Source: Qipengyuania nanhaisediminis (GTDB taxonomy: Bacteria; Pseudomonadota; Alphaproteobacteria; Sphingomonadales; Sphingomonadaceae). Taken from it: 64,000 bases of DNA. The notes under the pieces were generated by a model. That model was not told the DNA's origin. It searched no databases and was given only the letters and a program-made list of their open reading frames with translations. Positions 9,827 to 18,012 of the stretch are shown here, in pieces; within the stretch, counting starts at the first letter, position 1; each line of letters starts with the position of its first letter. The stretch covers positions 701,181 to 765,180 of the forward strand of contig NZ_FOWZ01000001.1 in NCBI RefSeq assembly GCF_900115585.1, written 5' to 3'. Made by a program: the position numbers and the translations under genes.

Positions 9827-10717
9827 ATGGCCGTCACTGCATCCGATCAAACGCATGGTCCGCGCATCGCGGTGCTGATGACGTGCCACAACCGGCGCGA
9901 GACGACTCTCGCCTGTCTTCGCGCGCTTGCCGACCAGCCGGAGTTCCGGGACGATGATCTTTTCCTTGTCGATGACGGATCGCAGGACGGAACGGGCAGG
10001 GCGGTGCTCGACCTCTTGCCGCAGGCCAATGTCATCGAGGGTGACGGCACGCTGTTCTGGAACGGCGGAATGCGGCTGGCCTGGGAACGGGCGAGCGCGG
10101 CGGCCACGGACTACGACTGGTATTTCTGGCTGAACGACGATGTCGAACTCCTTCCGTGCGCGCTGGAGGGCATGCTGACCGATGCCGAGCAATCGCGGGA
10201 TGAGCGCGGCGCGGTAATCTGCGCAGGAGCAACCCTTGCACGCGGGCCGGAGGGGGAGGTCACTTATGGCGGACATCTCAGGCCTGAACCGCTCCGCAGG
10301 CCATTGCGGATGAGACTAGCCACACCCGATGGCGCGCCGCAGAAGATCGACACGATCAGCGGCAATGCGGTGCTGGTGTCGGCAGCGGCTTTCGAGCGTC
10401 TCGGCCCGCTCGATCCCATGTTCGAGCATATCTACGGCGACCTCGATTATGGCCTGCGTGCCGGGGCTGCCGGTATCCCTTGCGTGCTTGCGGGCAAGCC
10501 GGTCGGCTATTGTGATGCCAATCCGGTCGCGGGAAGTTCGCTCGACCCCGTCTTGTCCAAGTTCGCGAGACTGCGCGCGCGCTGGCGGGAGGCCGGTGCA
10601 ATCCATGGTCGCGACTGGCGGCGGTTCGTGGCGCGATACAGCAGCTCGCCGATCACCCGCATGGGCCACCGCCTCTCACCCTATCTTCGCATCCTGCTGG
10701 ACAGGCCGCACCAATAA
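9827..10717 (+). CDS. Family 2 glycosyltransferase
   Basis: This 296-residue protein is a GT-A fold family 2 glycosyltransferase. Its N-terminus IAVLMTCHNRRETTLACL is followed by the nucleotide-sugar-binding VDDGSQDGT and the metal-binding acidic WLNDDVELLP, and GDLDYGLRA lies where the catalytic base region is expected. It has no obvious transmembrane helix and is cytosolic. The frame is open upstream to 9626 but the ATG at 9827 follows AGGCGAA and is the first credible start. It stands alone, not in a polysaccharide cluster, and is followed by a strong terminator. Rhamnosyltransferase-like relatives exist, but the acceptor is unknown. Confidence 0.88.
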   Translation: MAVTASDQTHGPRIAVLMTCHNRRETTLACLRALADQPEFRDDDLFLVDDGSQDGTGRAVLDLLPQANVIEGDGTLFWNGGMRLAWERASAAATDYDWYFWLNDDVELLPCALEGMLTDAEQSRDERGAVICAGATLARGPEGEVTYGGHLRPEPLRRPLRMRLATPDGAPQKIDTISGNAVLVSAAAFERLGPLDPMFEHIYGDLDYGLRAGAAGIPCVLAGKPVGYCDANPVAGSSLDPVLSKFARLRARWREAGAIHGRDWRRFVARYSSSPITRMGHRLSPYLRILLDRPHQ

Positions 10718-10720
10718 CGA

Positions 10721-10755
10721 AAAGGCCCGGCATCCCTTGTCGGGGCCGGGCCTTC
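10721..10755 (+). terminator. Rho-independent terminator after the glycosyltransferase
   Basis: The inverted repeat AAGGCCCGGC ... GCCGGGCCTT forms a GC-rich stem directly after the glycosyltransferase stop. It also sits just downstream of ctrA on the opposite strand, where the transcript would read AAGGCCCGGCCCC... then CTTTTCG, so it may work in both directions. Confidence 0.7.
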
Positions 10756-10781
10756 ACTCGCTGTCCAAGCGGTTGATCTTA

Positions 10782-11477
10782 TCAGGCGGCTTCCGCCTCT
10801 TCGTTCGGGTCGCGCAGGACGTAGCCGCGGCCCCAGACGGTTTCGATGTAGTTCTCACCGCCGCAAGCATGGCTCAATTTCTTGCGCAGCTTGCAGATGA
10901 AGACGTCGATGATTTTGAGTTCGGGTTCGTCCATGCCGCCATAGAGGTGGTTGAGGAACATTTCCTTCGTCAGCGTGGTGCCCTTGCGGAGCGAAAGCAG
11001 CTCCAGCATGGCGTATTCCTTGCCGGTCAGGTGGACGCGGGCGCCGTCGACTTCGACGGTTTTCGCATCGAGGTTCACGGCCAGCTTGCCGGTGCGGATG
11101 ATCGACTGGCTGTGGCCTTTCGAACGACGCACAACGGCGTGGATGCGGGCGATCAGTTCTTCGCGATGGAACGGCTTGGTGACGTAATCGTCTGCGCCGA
11201 AACCGAAGCTGCGGATCTTGCTGTCCATTTCGGCAATGCCCGAAAGGATCAGGACCGGGGTCTGCACCTTGGCGACGCGCAGCTTCTTGAGCACGTCATA
11301 GCCGTGCATGTCCGGCAGGTTGAGGTCGAGCAGGATGATATCGTAATCATACAGCTTGCCGAGATCCAAACCCTCTTCGCCCAGATCGGTCGAATAGACG
11401 TTGAACCCTTCGGTAGTCAGCATGAGCTCGATAGCCTTGGCGGTTGTCGGCTCGTCTTCGATCAGCAGTACACGCAT
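10782..11477 (-). CDS. ctrA: Cell-cycle response regulator CtrA
   Basis: CtrA is the OmpR-family master regulator of the alphaproteobacterial cell cycle, motility and pili. The product is 231 residues, the same length as the Caulobacter protein. The receiver domain begins [19 protein letters not shown]; the phosphorylation site is D51 in [10 protein letters not shown]; the winged-helix DNA-binding domain covers about residues 125-225 and contains [17 protein letters not shown] and VWGRGYVL. The frame is open to 11546, but the ATG at 11477 gives the family start. The C-terminal EEAEAA resembles the AA-ending degradation tail recognised by ClpXP in Caulobacter CtrA. It lies downstream of rpoN. 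Confidence 0.97.
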   Translation of the reverse strand: MRVLLIEDEPTTAKAIELMLTTEGFNVYSTDLGEEGLDLGKLYDYDIILLDLNLPDMHGYDVLKKLRVAKVQTPVLILSGIAEMDSKIRSFGFGADDYVTKPFHREELIARIHAVVRRSKGHSQSIIRTGKLAVNLDAKTVEVDGARVHLTGKEYAMLELLSLRKGTTLTKEMFLNHLYGGMDEPELKIIDVFICKLRKKLSHACGGENYIETVWGRGYVLRDPNEEAEAA

Positions 11478-11537
11478 GGGTCTGGTCCCCCCTTGCCCCT
11501 GTTTGCGGTAACCCCCTGTAAAGAGGTGTTGCCCGTT

Positions 11538-11618
11538 GTTAACCACAGCAGGTCTGAACGGAAAAGGTTAACGTGGAGTAAAAAGGGTTAACATTTTTCA
11601 GTGTTGCAGATGGGACTC
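11538..11618 (-). promoter_or_regulatory. ctrA leader with three GTTAAC boxes and a GANTC site
   Basis: In the 139-bp gap upstream of ctrA there are three perfect GTTAAC palindromes at 11538-11543, 11567-11572 and 11587-11592, each extending to GTTAACC on one strand. CtrA recognises TTAA-type half-sites (TTAACC in half-site promoters), so autoregulation is plausible. A GACTC (GANTC, the CcrM methylation site) lies at 11614-11618, overlapping the rpoN stop. The classical TTAA-N7-TTAA full site is not present, so the assignment rests on half-sites. Confidence 0.5.
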
Positions 11619-13071
11619 ACAATGATTTCAGCTTCTTCTCGCGGCGGCGCTGCGCGGAAGAGCCGATGCCGATGGCCTCGCGGTACTTCGCCACGGTGCG
11701 TCGGGCGAGGTCGAAGCCCTCTTCGTTGAGGAGGTCGGCCAGCTTCTGGTCGGACAGGACCTTCTTCGGGTCCTCCCCTTCGCACAGCGCCTTGATGCGC
11801 GCCTTGATCGCTTCGCTGCTGGCGCCTTCGCCGTCGGCGGCCGCGACGCCGCTGGAGAAGAAGTATTTCATCTCGAACGTGCCGCGCGGGCAGTGGAGGT
11901 ATTTGTTGCTCGTCACGCGGCTGACGGTGCTTTCGTGCATCTCGATTTCTTCCGCTACTTCGCGCAGGGTCAGCGGGCGCATCGCGGATACGCCTTCGCG
12001 GAAGAAGCCCTCCTGCCGCTTAACGATTTCGCTGGCGGTTTTGAGGATGGTCTTCTGCCGCTGGTCCAAGGCGCGGATCAGCCAGTCGGCCTCGCCCAGC
12101 TGTTCATTAAGCCATTTGCGCGAAGCCTTGTCCCGCGCCCCCGATTCCAGTTCCGTGTAATATTCGCGGTTCACCACCAGGCGCGGCAGGCTCGCCTCGT
12201 TGATGCGGATCGACCAGCCGGTCTTGCCTTTCGGTGTGACCAGAACGTCGGGTACGACCGCCGCCTCGCTCGCGCCGCCGTACTGGCAGCCCGGCTTGGG
12301 ATCGTATCCTTTGAGTTCCGCCAGCATGTCCGCGAAATCTTCATCATCGACGTCGCACAACCGCTTCAACCGGGCGATATCGCCATTGGCCAGGAGGTCG
12401 AGATTGTCGATCAGCCGCGCCATGCAGGGATCGTAGCGGTCGGCCTCCTTGGCTTGCAGGGCAAGGCATTCGCTGATCGACCGCGCTCCGACGCCGGTGG
12501 GATCGAGCGACTGGACGAGCTCCAGTGCGCGCTCGACTTCCGCCAGCGGCGCGCCCAGTTCGTCCGACAGTTGGCGGAGTTCCGCCTGGAGGTAACCGGC
12601 GTCGTCCAGCTCGTGGATAATCCGGATCGCTATAAGCGCCTCGCGCGCGTCGTGCGCCTGCGCGCCGACCTGTTCCATCAGGTGCTCGGCCAGCGTAACC
12701 CCGTCCGATGTGCGATTTTCGAATTCGGGCATGTCTTCGCCCGAACCGCCGCCGCTGGCCGCCTGCCCCCAATCGCCCATGTCGCCCGGCGCGGCCTCCG
12801 GATCGAGCGCATGCTGGGCAATGTCGAGCGCGCCTTCGCCGTCGGGACCCGGCGCGCTGTCATGTTCATCGGGTGATGCCTCGGGGGCGTCCTCTCCGGC
12901 CTCGCGCCGCGTTTCCCCGATTTCGAGCAGCGGGTTGCTATCCAGCGCTTCGGCGACGAAGGTTTCGATTTCCAAATTGGACAGCGCCAGCAGCTTGATC
13001 GCCTGCTGCAATTGCGGCGTCATCACCAGCGATTGCGTCTGCCGTAGGTCTAGCCTCGGACCGAGCGCCAT
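11617..13071 (-). CDS. rpoN: RNA polymerase sigma-54 factor RpoN
   Basis: Sigma-54 directs RNA polymerase to -24/-12 promoters and needs an AAA activator. The 484-residue protein shows the Gln/Leu-rich region I (LRQTQSLVMTPQLQQAIKLL, residues 8-27), an acidic region II (about 65-130), the core-binding region, the helix-turn-helix MRPLTLREVAEEIEMHESTVS and, at residues 456-465, the perfect RpoN box ARRTVAKYRE. It lies 26 bp downstream of lptB, as in many proteobacteria, but here is followed by ctrA rather than the usual hpf-ptsN pair. The likely transcription unit is lptB-rpoN, with ctrA under its own promoter. Confidence 0.97.
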   Translation of the reverse strand: MALGPRLDLRQTQSLVMTPQLQQAIKLLALSNLEIETFVAEALDSNPLLEIGETRREAGEDAPEASPDEHDSAPGPDGEGALDIAQHALDPEAAPGDMGDWGQAASGGGSGEDMPEFENRTSDGVTLAEHLMEQVGAQAHDAREALIAIRIIHELDDAGYLQAELRQLSDELGAPLAEVERALELVQSLDPTGVGARSISECLALQAKEADRYDPCMARLIDNLDLLANGDIARLKRLCDVDDEDFADMLAELKGYDPKPGCQYGGASEAAVVPDVLVTPKGKTGWSIRINEASLPRLVVNREYYTELESGARDKASRKWLNEQLGEADWLIRALDQRQKTILKTASEIVKRQEGFFREGVSAMRPLTLREVAEEIEMHESTVSRVTSNKYLHCPRGTFEMKYFFSSGVAAADGEGASSEAIKARIKALCEGEDPKKVLSDQKLADLLNEEGFDLARRTVAKYREAIGIGSSAQRRREKKLKSL

Positions 13072-13097
13072 AAGTCAGCTCCGGGCGCGCGCCGCGA

Positions 13098-13883
13098 TCA
13101 CAGCGTGAAGTTTTCGCCGAGGTAGAGGCGTTTGACGTTTTCGTCCGCCACCAGTGCCTCGGGCGTTCCGGCGAAGAGCACCTGTCCGCCATAGATGATG
13201 CAGGCGCGGTCCACGATTTCCAGCGTCTCGCGCACGTTGTGATCGGTGATGAGTACGCCGATGCCGCGGGTCTTAAGGTCCTTCACGAGATCGCGGATGT
13301 CGCTGATCGAGAGCGGGTCGATACCTGCAAAAGGTTCGTCGAGCAGCATGATCGAAGGCTTCGCCGCCAAGGCGCGGGCGATTTCCGCGCGGCGGCGTTC
13401 ACCGCCCGACAGCGCCATCGCTGGGCTAGAGCGCAGGCGGGTGAGGCCGAATTCGTCCAGCAGACGCTCCAGTTCCGCTTCTCGTGTCGCCGCGTCCGGT
13501 TCGACCATTTCGAGTACGCAGTTGATATTCTGCTCGACCGTCATCCCGCGAAAGATGCTGGTTTCCTGCGGCAAGTAGCCTAGTCCCAGGATCGCCCGGC
13601 GATACATCGGCAGCTTGGTCACGTCTTCGCCGTCCATCAGGATGCGGCCCGCATCAGGGCGAACGAGGCCCATGATCGAATAGAAGCACGTCGTCTTGCC
13701 CGCGCCGTTGGGGCCCAGGAGGCCGAGCACTTCGCCTTTGCCGACCGACAGCGAAATATCGGTCAGGACCGCGCGCTTGTCGTAGCTTTTCGCAATGGAA
13801 ATGACTTCGAGGCCGCCCTGCGGAATGGGCGGGGCGGCGTCATGCACCGCATCGTTCTCAGGACTCATGGTGAGATCTGCCAT
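13098..13883 (-). CDS. lptB: LPS export ABC transporter ATP-binding protein LptB
   Basis: LptB powers the LptB2FG complex that lifts lipopolysaccharide out of the inner membrane. The 261-residue chain has Walker A GPNGAGKTT, the LptB-type Q-loop GYLPQETSIFRGMTVEQN, the ABC signature LSGGERRRAEIARAL, Walker B IMLLDEPFAGIDP and the H-loop ITDHNVRETL. The open frame extends to 14228, but that segment is non-conserved and lacks a domain; the start at 13883 (MADLTMSPEN) or 13868 is preferred. lptA and lptC, often just upstream, are absent: the upstream gene is divergent. Confidence 0.95.
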   Translation of the reverse strand: MADLTMSPENDAVHDAAPPIPQGGLEVISIAKSYDKRAVLTDISLSVGKGEVLGLLGPNGAGKTTCFYSIMGLVRPDAGRILMDGEDVTKLPMYRRAILGLGYLPQETSIFRGMTVEQNINCVLEMVEPDAATREAELERLLDEFGLTRLRSSPAMALSGGERRRAEIARALAAKPSIMLLDEPFAGIDPLSISDIRDLVKDLKTRGIGVLITDHNVRETLEIVDRACIIYGGQVLFAGTPEALVADENVKRLYLGENFTL

Positions 13884-14087
13884 GGGCTGGCCATAGCATG
13901 CATGGCGTCCCTGAAAACCCCGCGCAGCTTGGGAATCGACGAACTGGCAGGATTTATGCATGGACGTCATAGGGACGTCGTGAAACGCCCCGGGCGAGAC
14001 GGTCGGGTAATATATCGGAAGCCGCTTGCCAGAGTTTCGCAATTTTGAAACAATGCGAGTCGGAGAGAAAATACGGGGAGACGCCTG

Positions 14088-14462
14088 ATGGGCAAGGCAA
14101 TCGACGACGCAGCCGCAGCCGAGACGCACGACACGGAACACCACCGCGACCTGCGCCGGGCGATGAGCGACAATGTCGCCTACGCGTTGATCGTCTACAC
14201 CGCCTTGCAGATTTTCATGACCGTCCACGCTATGAAGCAGGGCGTATCCTCCATCCTTCCCTATCTCGCGCTCGTTGTGCTCGTGGCCGGTATCATTCCC
14301 GCCTGCCGCTGGTTCGAGAAGCGCTGGGTCAATCTGTCGGACGCCGAAGCGGCCGATCCCGAAATGACGGGCGCGTTCCGCCGCGACCAGATCATGCTGT
14401 GGGCACTGGCGATCGGCCTGCCCGTCCTGCTGACCGGTGCGTTCAAGCTGGCCTTTGCCTGA
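14088..14462 (+). CDS. Hypothetical three-helix membrane protein
   Basis: The 124-residue product is not a family I can name. It has a charged, His/Glu-rich N-terminus (about residues 1-25), then hydrophobic segments around 31-47 (VAYALIVYTALQIFMTV), 56-72 (ILPYLALVVLVAGIIP) and 104-122 (LWALAIGLPVLLTGAFKLA), with the charged stretch RWFEKRW after the second. A good ribosome site (GGGGAGACGCCTG) precedes the ATG. It stands between lptB (divergent) and pmbA (same strand, 64 bp downstream). It is probably an inner-membrane protein of unknown function. Confidence 0.75.
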   Translation: MGKAIDDAAAAETHDTEHHRDLRRAMSDNVAYALIVYTALQIFMTVHAMKQGVSSILPYLALVVLVAGIIPACRWFEKRWVNLSDAEAADPEMTGAFRRDQIMLWALAIGLPVLLTGAFKLAFA

Positions 14463-14526
14463 GCTTGCAGGCGCAGCCTTCGCGCTCTAGCCGGACCCCA
14501 ACAGGGTTCAGCGGAGTTATTCCTAG

Positions 14527-15873
14527 ATGATCGATACCGAAACCGCGCTGGCGCGCTGCGACGACCTCGTGGCGCTGGCCCGCTCCCTCGGAGCGGATGC
14601 GGCCGATGCCGTGGCGCGGGCGGATTCCTCGGAAAGCGTGACCGTCCGCCTGGGCGAACTGGAAGAGGTCGAGCGCACCGAGAGCGAGGAAATCGGCCTG
14701 CGCGTTTTCGTGGGCAAGCGCTCCGCCTCGATCCACACCAGCGACTTCGCACCCGAGGGGCTGAAGGCACTGGCCCAGCGCGCGGTCGAAATGGCGCGTC
14801 ATGCGCCCGAGGACCCCTATGCGGGGTTGGCGGACCGGGATGACCTTTTCTCCGGTGACCTGCCCGATCTCGACCTTTTCGACGATACGAACATCGAACC
14901 TGCCGCCTTGCGCGAGGCTGCGCGTGCCACCGAAGAAGCGGCACGGGCAGTCGAAGGCGTCACCAACAGCAATGGTGGTTCGGCCAGCGCCGGCCAGGCG
15001 GTGGTTGCACTCGTCACTTCGGAAGGCTTCGCGCGCGGCTACTCCGGAACCGGATTTTCGCTGTCCGCCAATGTCATCGCGGGCGAGGGCAGCGACATGC
15101 AGACCGACTATGCTTCGCGCAGCGCCCGTCATTACGCTGACCTGCTTACGCCGGAAGAAATCGGCACGAAGGCGGGCGAGCGGACGGTGGCCAAGGTCAA
15201 GCCGGGTTCGGTGCCCAGCGGCAAGATGCCTGTCGTTTTCGATCCGCGCATCGGGGGCGGCCTTCTCGGCCATTTGATCGGCGCGATGGGCGCGCCTGCA
15301 ATCGCGCGCAAGGCGAGCTTCCTGCTCGGCCGCGAAGACGATGAATTGTTCGACAGCAGCATCCGGATCGTCGAAGATCCCTTGCGCGTGCGGGGCATGC
15401 GCTCGCGCCCGTTCGACGGCGAAGGCGTCGCCAGCACACCGCGCGCCTTGGTTGAGAACGGACGGATTTTCGGCTGGCTGAGCAATGTCGCCTCCGCCCG
15501 GCAGCTTGGCCTCGGACTGACGGGGCATGCGGCGCGTTCGGGGGGCGGCTCGCCCGGCGTCAGCGCCAGCAACGGCCATCTGGAGGCAGGCGATGTAACT
15601 CCGGAGGCACTGATGGCCGATATTGCCGACGGCCTCTATGTCACGGGCCTCTTCGGGCAGGGGGTCAATATGATCACCGGCGATTACAGCCGCGGCGCAA
15701 CCGGCTTCCGCATCCGCAATGGCGAGATCGCCGGGCCGGTGGCGGAGATCACCATCGCTGGAAACCTGCTGGAGATGTTCCGCGCCATGACGCCTGCAAA
15801 CGACCTCGAGATGCACAAATCGATCAACGTTCCGACAATCCGCGTTGACGGCATGACGGTGGCTGGCGACTGA
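14527..15873 (+). CDS. pmbA: TldD/PmbA family metalloprotease subunit PmbA (TldE)
   Basis: PmbA (TldE) pairs with TldD to form a heterodimeric metalloprotease that degrades unfolded or modified peptides; PmbA is the non-zinc partner. The 448-residue protein shows the family marks: LGELEEVERTESEEIGLRVF near residues 38-57, the long central beta-rich part with GTGFSLSANVI, and the C-terminal GLYVTGLFGQGVNMITGDYSRGATGF followed by IAGNLLEMF. The HExxH metal site belongs to TldD and is absent here, as expected. No tldD occurs in the window. The stop overlaps the start of the following channel gene by one base (TGATG), implying translational coupling. Confidence 0.94.
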   Translation: MIDTETALARCDDLVALARSLGADAADAVARADSSESVTVRLGELEEVERTESEEIGLRVFVGKRSASIHTSDFAPEGLKALAQRAVEMARHAPEDPYAGLADRDDLFSGDLPDLDLFDDTNIEPAALREAARATEEAARAVEGVTNSNGGSASAGQAVVALVTSEGFARGYSGTGFSLSANVIAGEGSDMQTDYASRSARHYADLLTPEEIGTKAGERTVAKVKPGSVPSGKMPVVFDPRIGGGLLGHLIGAMGAPAIARKASFLLGREDDELFDSSIRIVEDPLRVRGMRSRPFDGEGVASTPRALVENGRIFGWLSNVASARQLGLGLTGHAARSGGGSPGVSASNGHLEAGDVTPEALMADIADGLYVTGLFGQGVNMITGDYSRGATGFRIRNGEIAGPVAEITIAGNLLEMFRAMTPANDLEMHKSINVPTIRVDGMTVAGD

Positions 15874-17258
15874 TGCGCTGGCTCGCCGCCCTTTCACTGG
15901 CATTCGCCACGCCTGCCCTCGCGATCCTCCCGTCCGCTCCAGAACCGGCCGCCGAGGAGGCGCCGCCCGAAGCGCCCGAGCAGGAAATCGACGCCACCGT
16001 CGATGAAGGGTCGGATGAACGCATTGCGGAGCGTATCGAGGGAATCTTCGCCGAACTGCCTGCCTTCCGACAAGTCGAAGTGGGTGTGAGCTCTGGCGTC
16101 GTGACCCTTTCCGGAGTCGTGCCCGACCAGGATGCTATCTCCCGCGCCGAGGCCATAGCCGGGCGCGTGAGCGGTGTGGTCACGGTCGAGAACGACCTTG
16201 AACGCGATGTCTCGATCGCCGCCCAGGGCGAAGGGCTCAACGCGCTGGCCGATCGCTGGTCGCAATTTCTCGCCATGTTGCCGCTTATCGGCCTGGCGCT
16301 CGCAGTATGGGCAGGCATTGCCCTGGTCGGCTACCTGATCGCAGGCCTCGGCGCGCTGTGGCACAGGATCGCGCCAAACAGCTTCCTTGCCGAGCTTATT
16401 GCCAGTGCAATCCGCTTCGTGTTCGTCGTCGGCGGCCTGGTCGTGGCGCTGGACATGATCGGTGCGGCGGCCCTGCTTGGTGCGGTGCTCGGCGGGGCGG
16501 GCCTCATCGGTCTCGCTCTCGGTTTTGCGCTACGCGATACGATCGAGAATTACGTCGCCTCGCTCATGCTGAGCCTGCGCCAGCCCTTTCGCGCCAACGA
16601 CTGGGTGCTGATCGGCGATCTGGAAGGGCGCGTAATCCGCCTCACCAGCCGCGCGACCATCCTTATGACGCTTGATGGCAACCACCTTCGCATTCCCAAC
16701 AGCCAGGTGTTCAAGGCGGTCATCACCAATTTCACGCGCAACCCGCAGCGCCGCTTCCAGTTCGAGCTGGGCGTCGATGCGGATGACGATGCGCGCGCTG
16801 CCCGCAAGCTTGGCCGCGAAGTGCTGGAAGGGCTGGATTTCATCCTGCCCGAACCCGCGCCTGAAGCACGCATCATCGAAGTCGGCGATTCGAACGTGGT
16901 GATCCGTTTCCTCGGCTGGATCGACCAGAACGAGACCGATTGGTGGAAGGCGCAGAGCCAGGCCATCCCGGCAGTGAAGGAAGCGCTCGAAGAAGCAGGC
17001 TTCGGACTGCCCGAGCCGATCTATCGCCTGCGCTTCGATCCGCGCTCCGCCACCCTGCCGTTCGAGAACCGCGCGGAAGGAACGCGCGAGAAGGAACAGG
17101 AAGCGGCAAGCCAGAAGGCGCCCCCGATTACCGTCACCGCAGCCGACGATGACGTGCGGCCTGTCGACGAGATCGTGGAGATGGTCGAGGAAGAACGGCG
17201 CCAGACCGGCGGCGAGCAGGACAAGGACCTGCTCGACCACTCACGGCCTGTGGAATGA
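15873..17258 (+). CDS. MscS-family mechanosensitive channel with N-terminal BON domain
   Basis: The 461-residue protein combines a cleavable signal peptide (ends near residue 17, ATPALA), a BON domain (about 47-115, with VEVGVSSGVVTLSGVVPDQ) and an MscS channel core. Hydrophobic segments lie at about 133-155, 177-200 and 203-228; the last, pore-lining, helix is Gly/Ala-rich (GAVLGGAGLIGLALGFALRDTIENYV). The beta domain follows (FRANDWVLIGDLEGRVIRL, LRIPNSQVF). The C-terminal 70 residues are charged and probably disordered. BON domains bind membranes or phospholipid, so the periplasmic domain could tie channel gating to envelope state; that is inference. It starts inside the pmbA stop codon. 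Confidence 0.9.
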   Translation: MRWLAALSLAFATPALAILPSAPEPAAEEAPPEAPEQEIDATVDEGSDERIAERIEGIFAELPAFRQVEVGVSSGVVTLSGVVPDQDAISRAEAIAGRVSGVVTVENDLERDVSIAAQGEGLNALADRWSQFLAMLPLIGLALAVWAGIALVGYLIAGLGALWHRIAPNSFLAELIASAIRFVFVVGGLVVALDMIGAAALLGAVLGGAGLIGLALGFALRDTIENYVASLMLSLRQPFRANDWVLIGDLEGRVIRLTSRATILMTLDGNHLRIPNSQVFKAVITNFTRNPQRRFQFELGVDADDDARAARKLGREVLEGLDFILPEPAPEARIIEVGDSNVVIRFLGWIDQNETDWWKAQSQAIPAVKEALEEAGFGLPEPIYRLRFDPRSATLPFENRAEGTREKEQEAASQKAPPITVTAADDDVRPVDEIVEMVEEERRQTGGEQDKDLLDHSRPVE

Positions 17259-17259
17259 C

Positions 17260-17793
17260 TTACTTGTCCGCTTCGTAACGTTCGATCGCTTCTTTCACGA
17301 TCTTGCGCGCTTCGGCGGCATCGCCCCAAGCGCCCACGCGAACCCACTTTTCGGCTTCGAGATCCTTGTAGTGGGTGAAGAAGTGCTCGATCTGCTGGAA
17401 GATGATGCTCGGCAGGTCCTTGGTTTCGCCAACGTCCGAATAATACGGGAAGGTGGTGTCGACCGGCACGCAGATCAGCTTTTCATCGCCGCCATGCTCG
17501 TCTTCGAGGTTCAGCACGCCGATGGGGCGCGCACGCACGACGCAGCCTGCGATGAAGGGCGAGCGCGCGATGACCAGCGCATCGAGCGGGTCGCCATCCG
17601 GGCTGAGCGTGTGCGGCACGAAGCCGTAATTCGCCGGATAGCGCATCGGCGTATGGAGGATGCGGTCGACGAACAGCGCGCCGCTTTCCTTGTCGAATTC
17701 GTACTTCACCGGTTCGCCGCCGGTGGGCACTTCGATGATGACATTGAGGCTTTCGGGCGGATTGTCGCCAACGGGGATCATGTCGATGCGCAT
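17260..17793 (-). CDS. ppa: Inorganic pyrophosphatase
   Basis: This is a family I soluble pyrophosphatase that hydrolyses PPi and pulls biosynthetic reactions forward. The 177-residue size is typical. Diagnostic motifs include EVPTGGEPVKYEFDKE near the N-terminus, the MRYPANYGFVPHTLSPDGDPLDALV core (metal-binding Asp residues in DGDPLD) and DVGETKDLP/FFTHYKDLE towards the end. The frame is open upstream to 17976 through the inverted repeat, but the ATG at 17793 gives the conserved MRIDMIPVGD start. It converges on the channel gene with 1 bp between the stops. Confidence 0.97.
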   Translation of the reverse strand: MRIDMIPVGDNPPESLNVIIEVPTGGEPVKYEFDKESGALFVDRILHTPMRYPANYGFVPHTLSPDGDPLDALVIARSPFIAGCVVRARPIGVLNLEDEHGGDEKLICVPVDTTFPYYSDVGETKDLPSIIFQQIEHFFTHYKDLEAEKWVRVGAWGDAAEARKIVKEAIERYEADK

Positions 17794-17825
17794 GGATACT
17801 CTTCTTCTAAAAGGTTGCGGCTCCG

Positions 17826-17890
17826 GCCCACTCCCCCACCCGGCCACCCATGGGATTGTATTCGTTGGGTGGCCGGGTGGGGGAGCGGGC
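17826..17890. repeat. 25-bp-arm inverted repeat, REP/MITE-like
   Basis: Arms at 17826-17850 and 17866-17890 pair with a single mismatch around a 15-nt spacer; the inner 20 bases (CTCCCCCACCCGGCCACCCA and its complement) match perfectly. It lies in the divergent gap between ppa and hisS, and there is no T-tract, so it is not an ordinary terminator. The size and GC content resemble dispersed palindromic elements of GC-rich genomes. No second copy was seen in this window. Confidence 0.8.
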
Positions 17891-18012
17891 TGACACCGTC
17901 CCGCCGCGAGGCGGAAAAGACACTGGCCCCTCTCCCCAGAAAGACTTCGCGGGGCCGATAGCGGCTTGCGAAGCATTGCGGAAGGGGGACGATAGTCCTA
18001 ATCGCGCCTCCC

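Noticed and set aside
11478..11616. Classical CtrA site TTAA-N7-TTAA
   Set aside because: The TTAA elements are spaced 29 and 20 bases apart, not 11, so only half-site binding can be argued.
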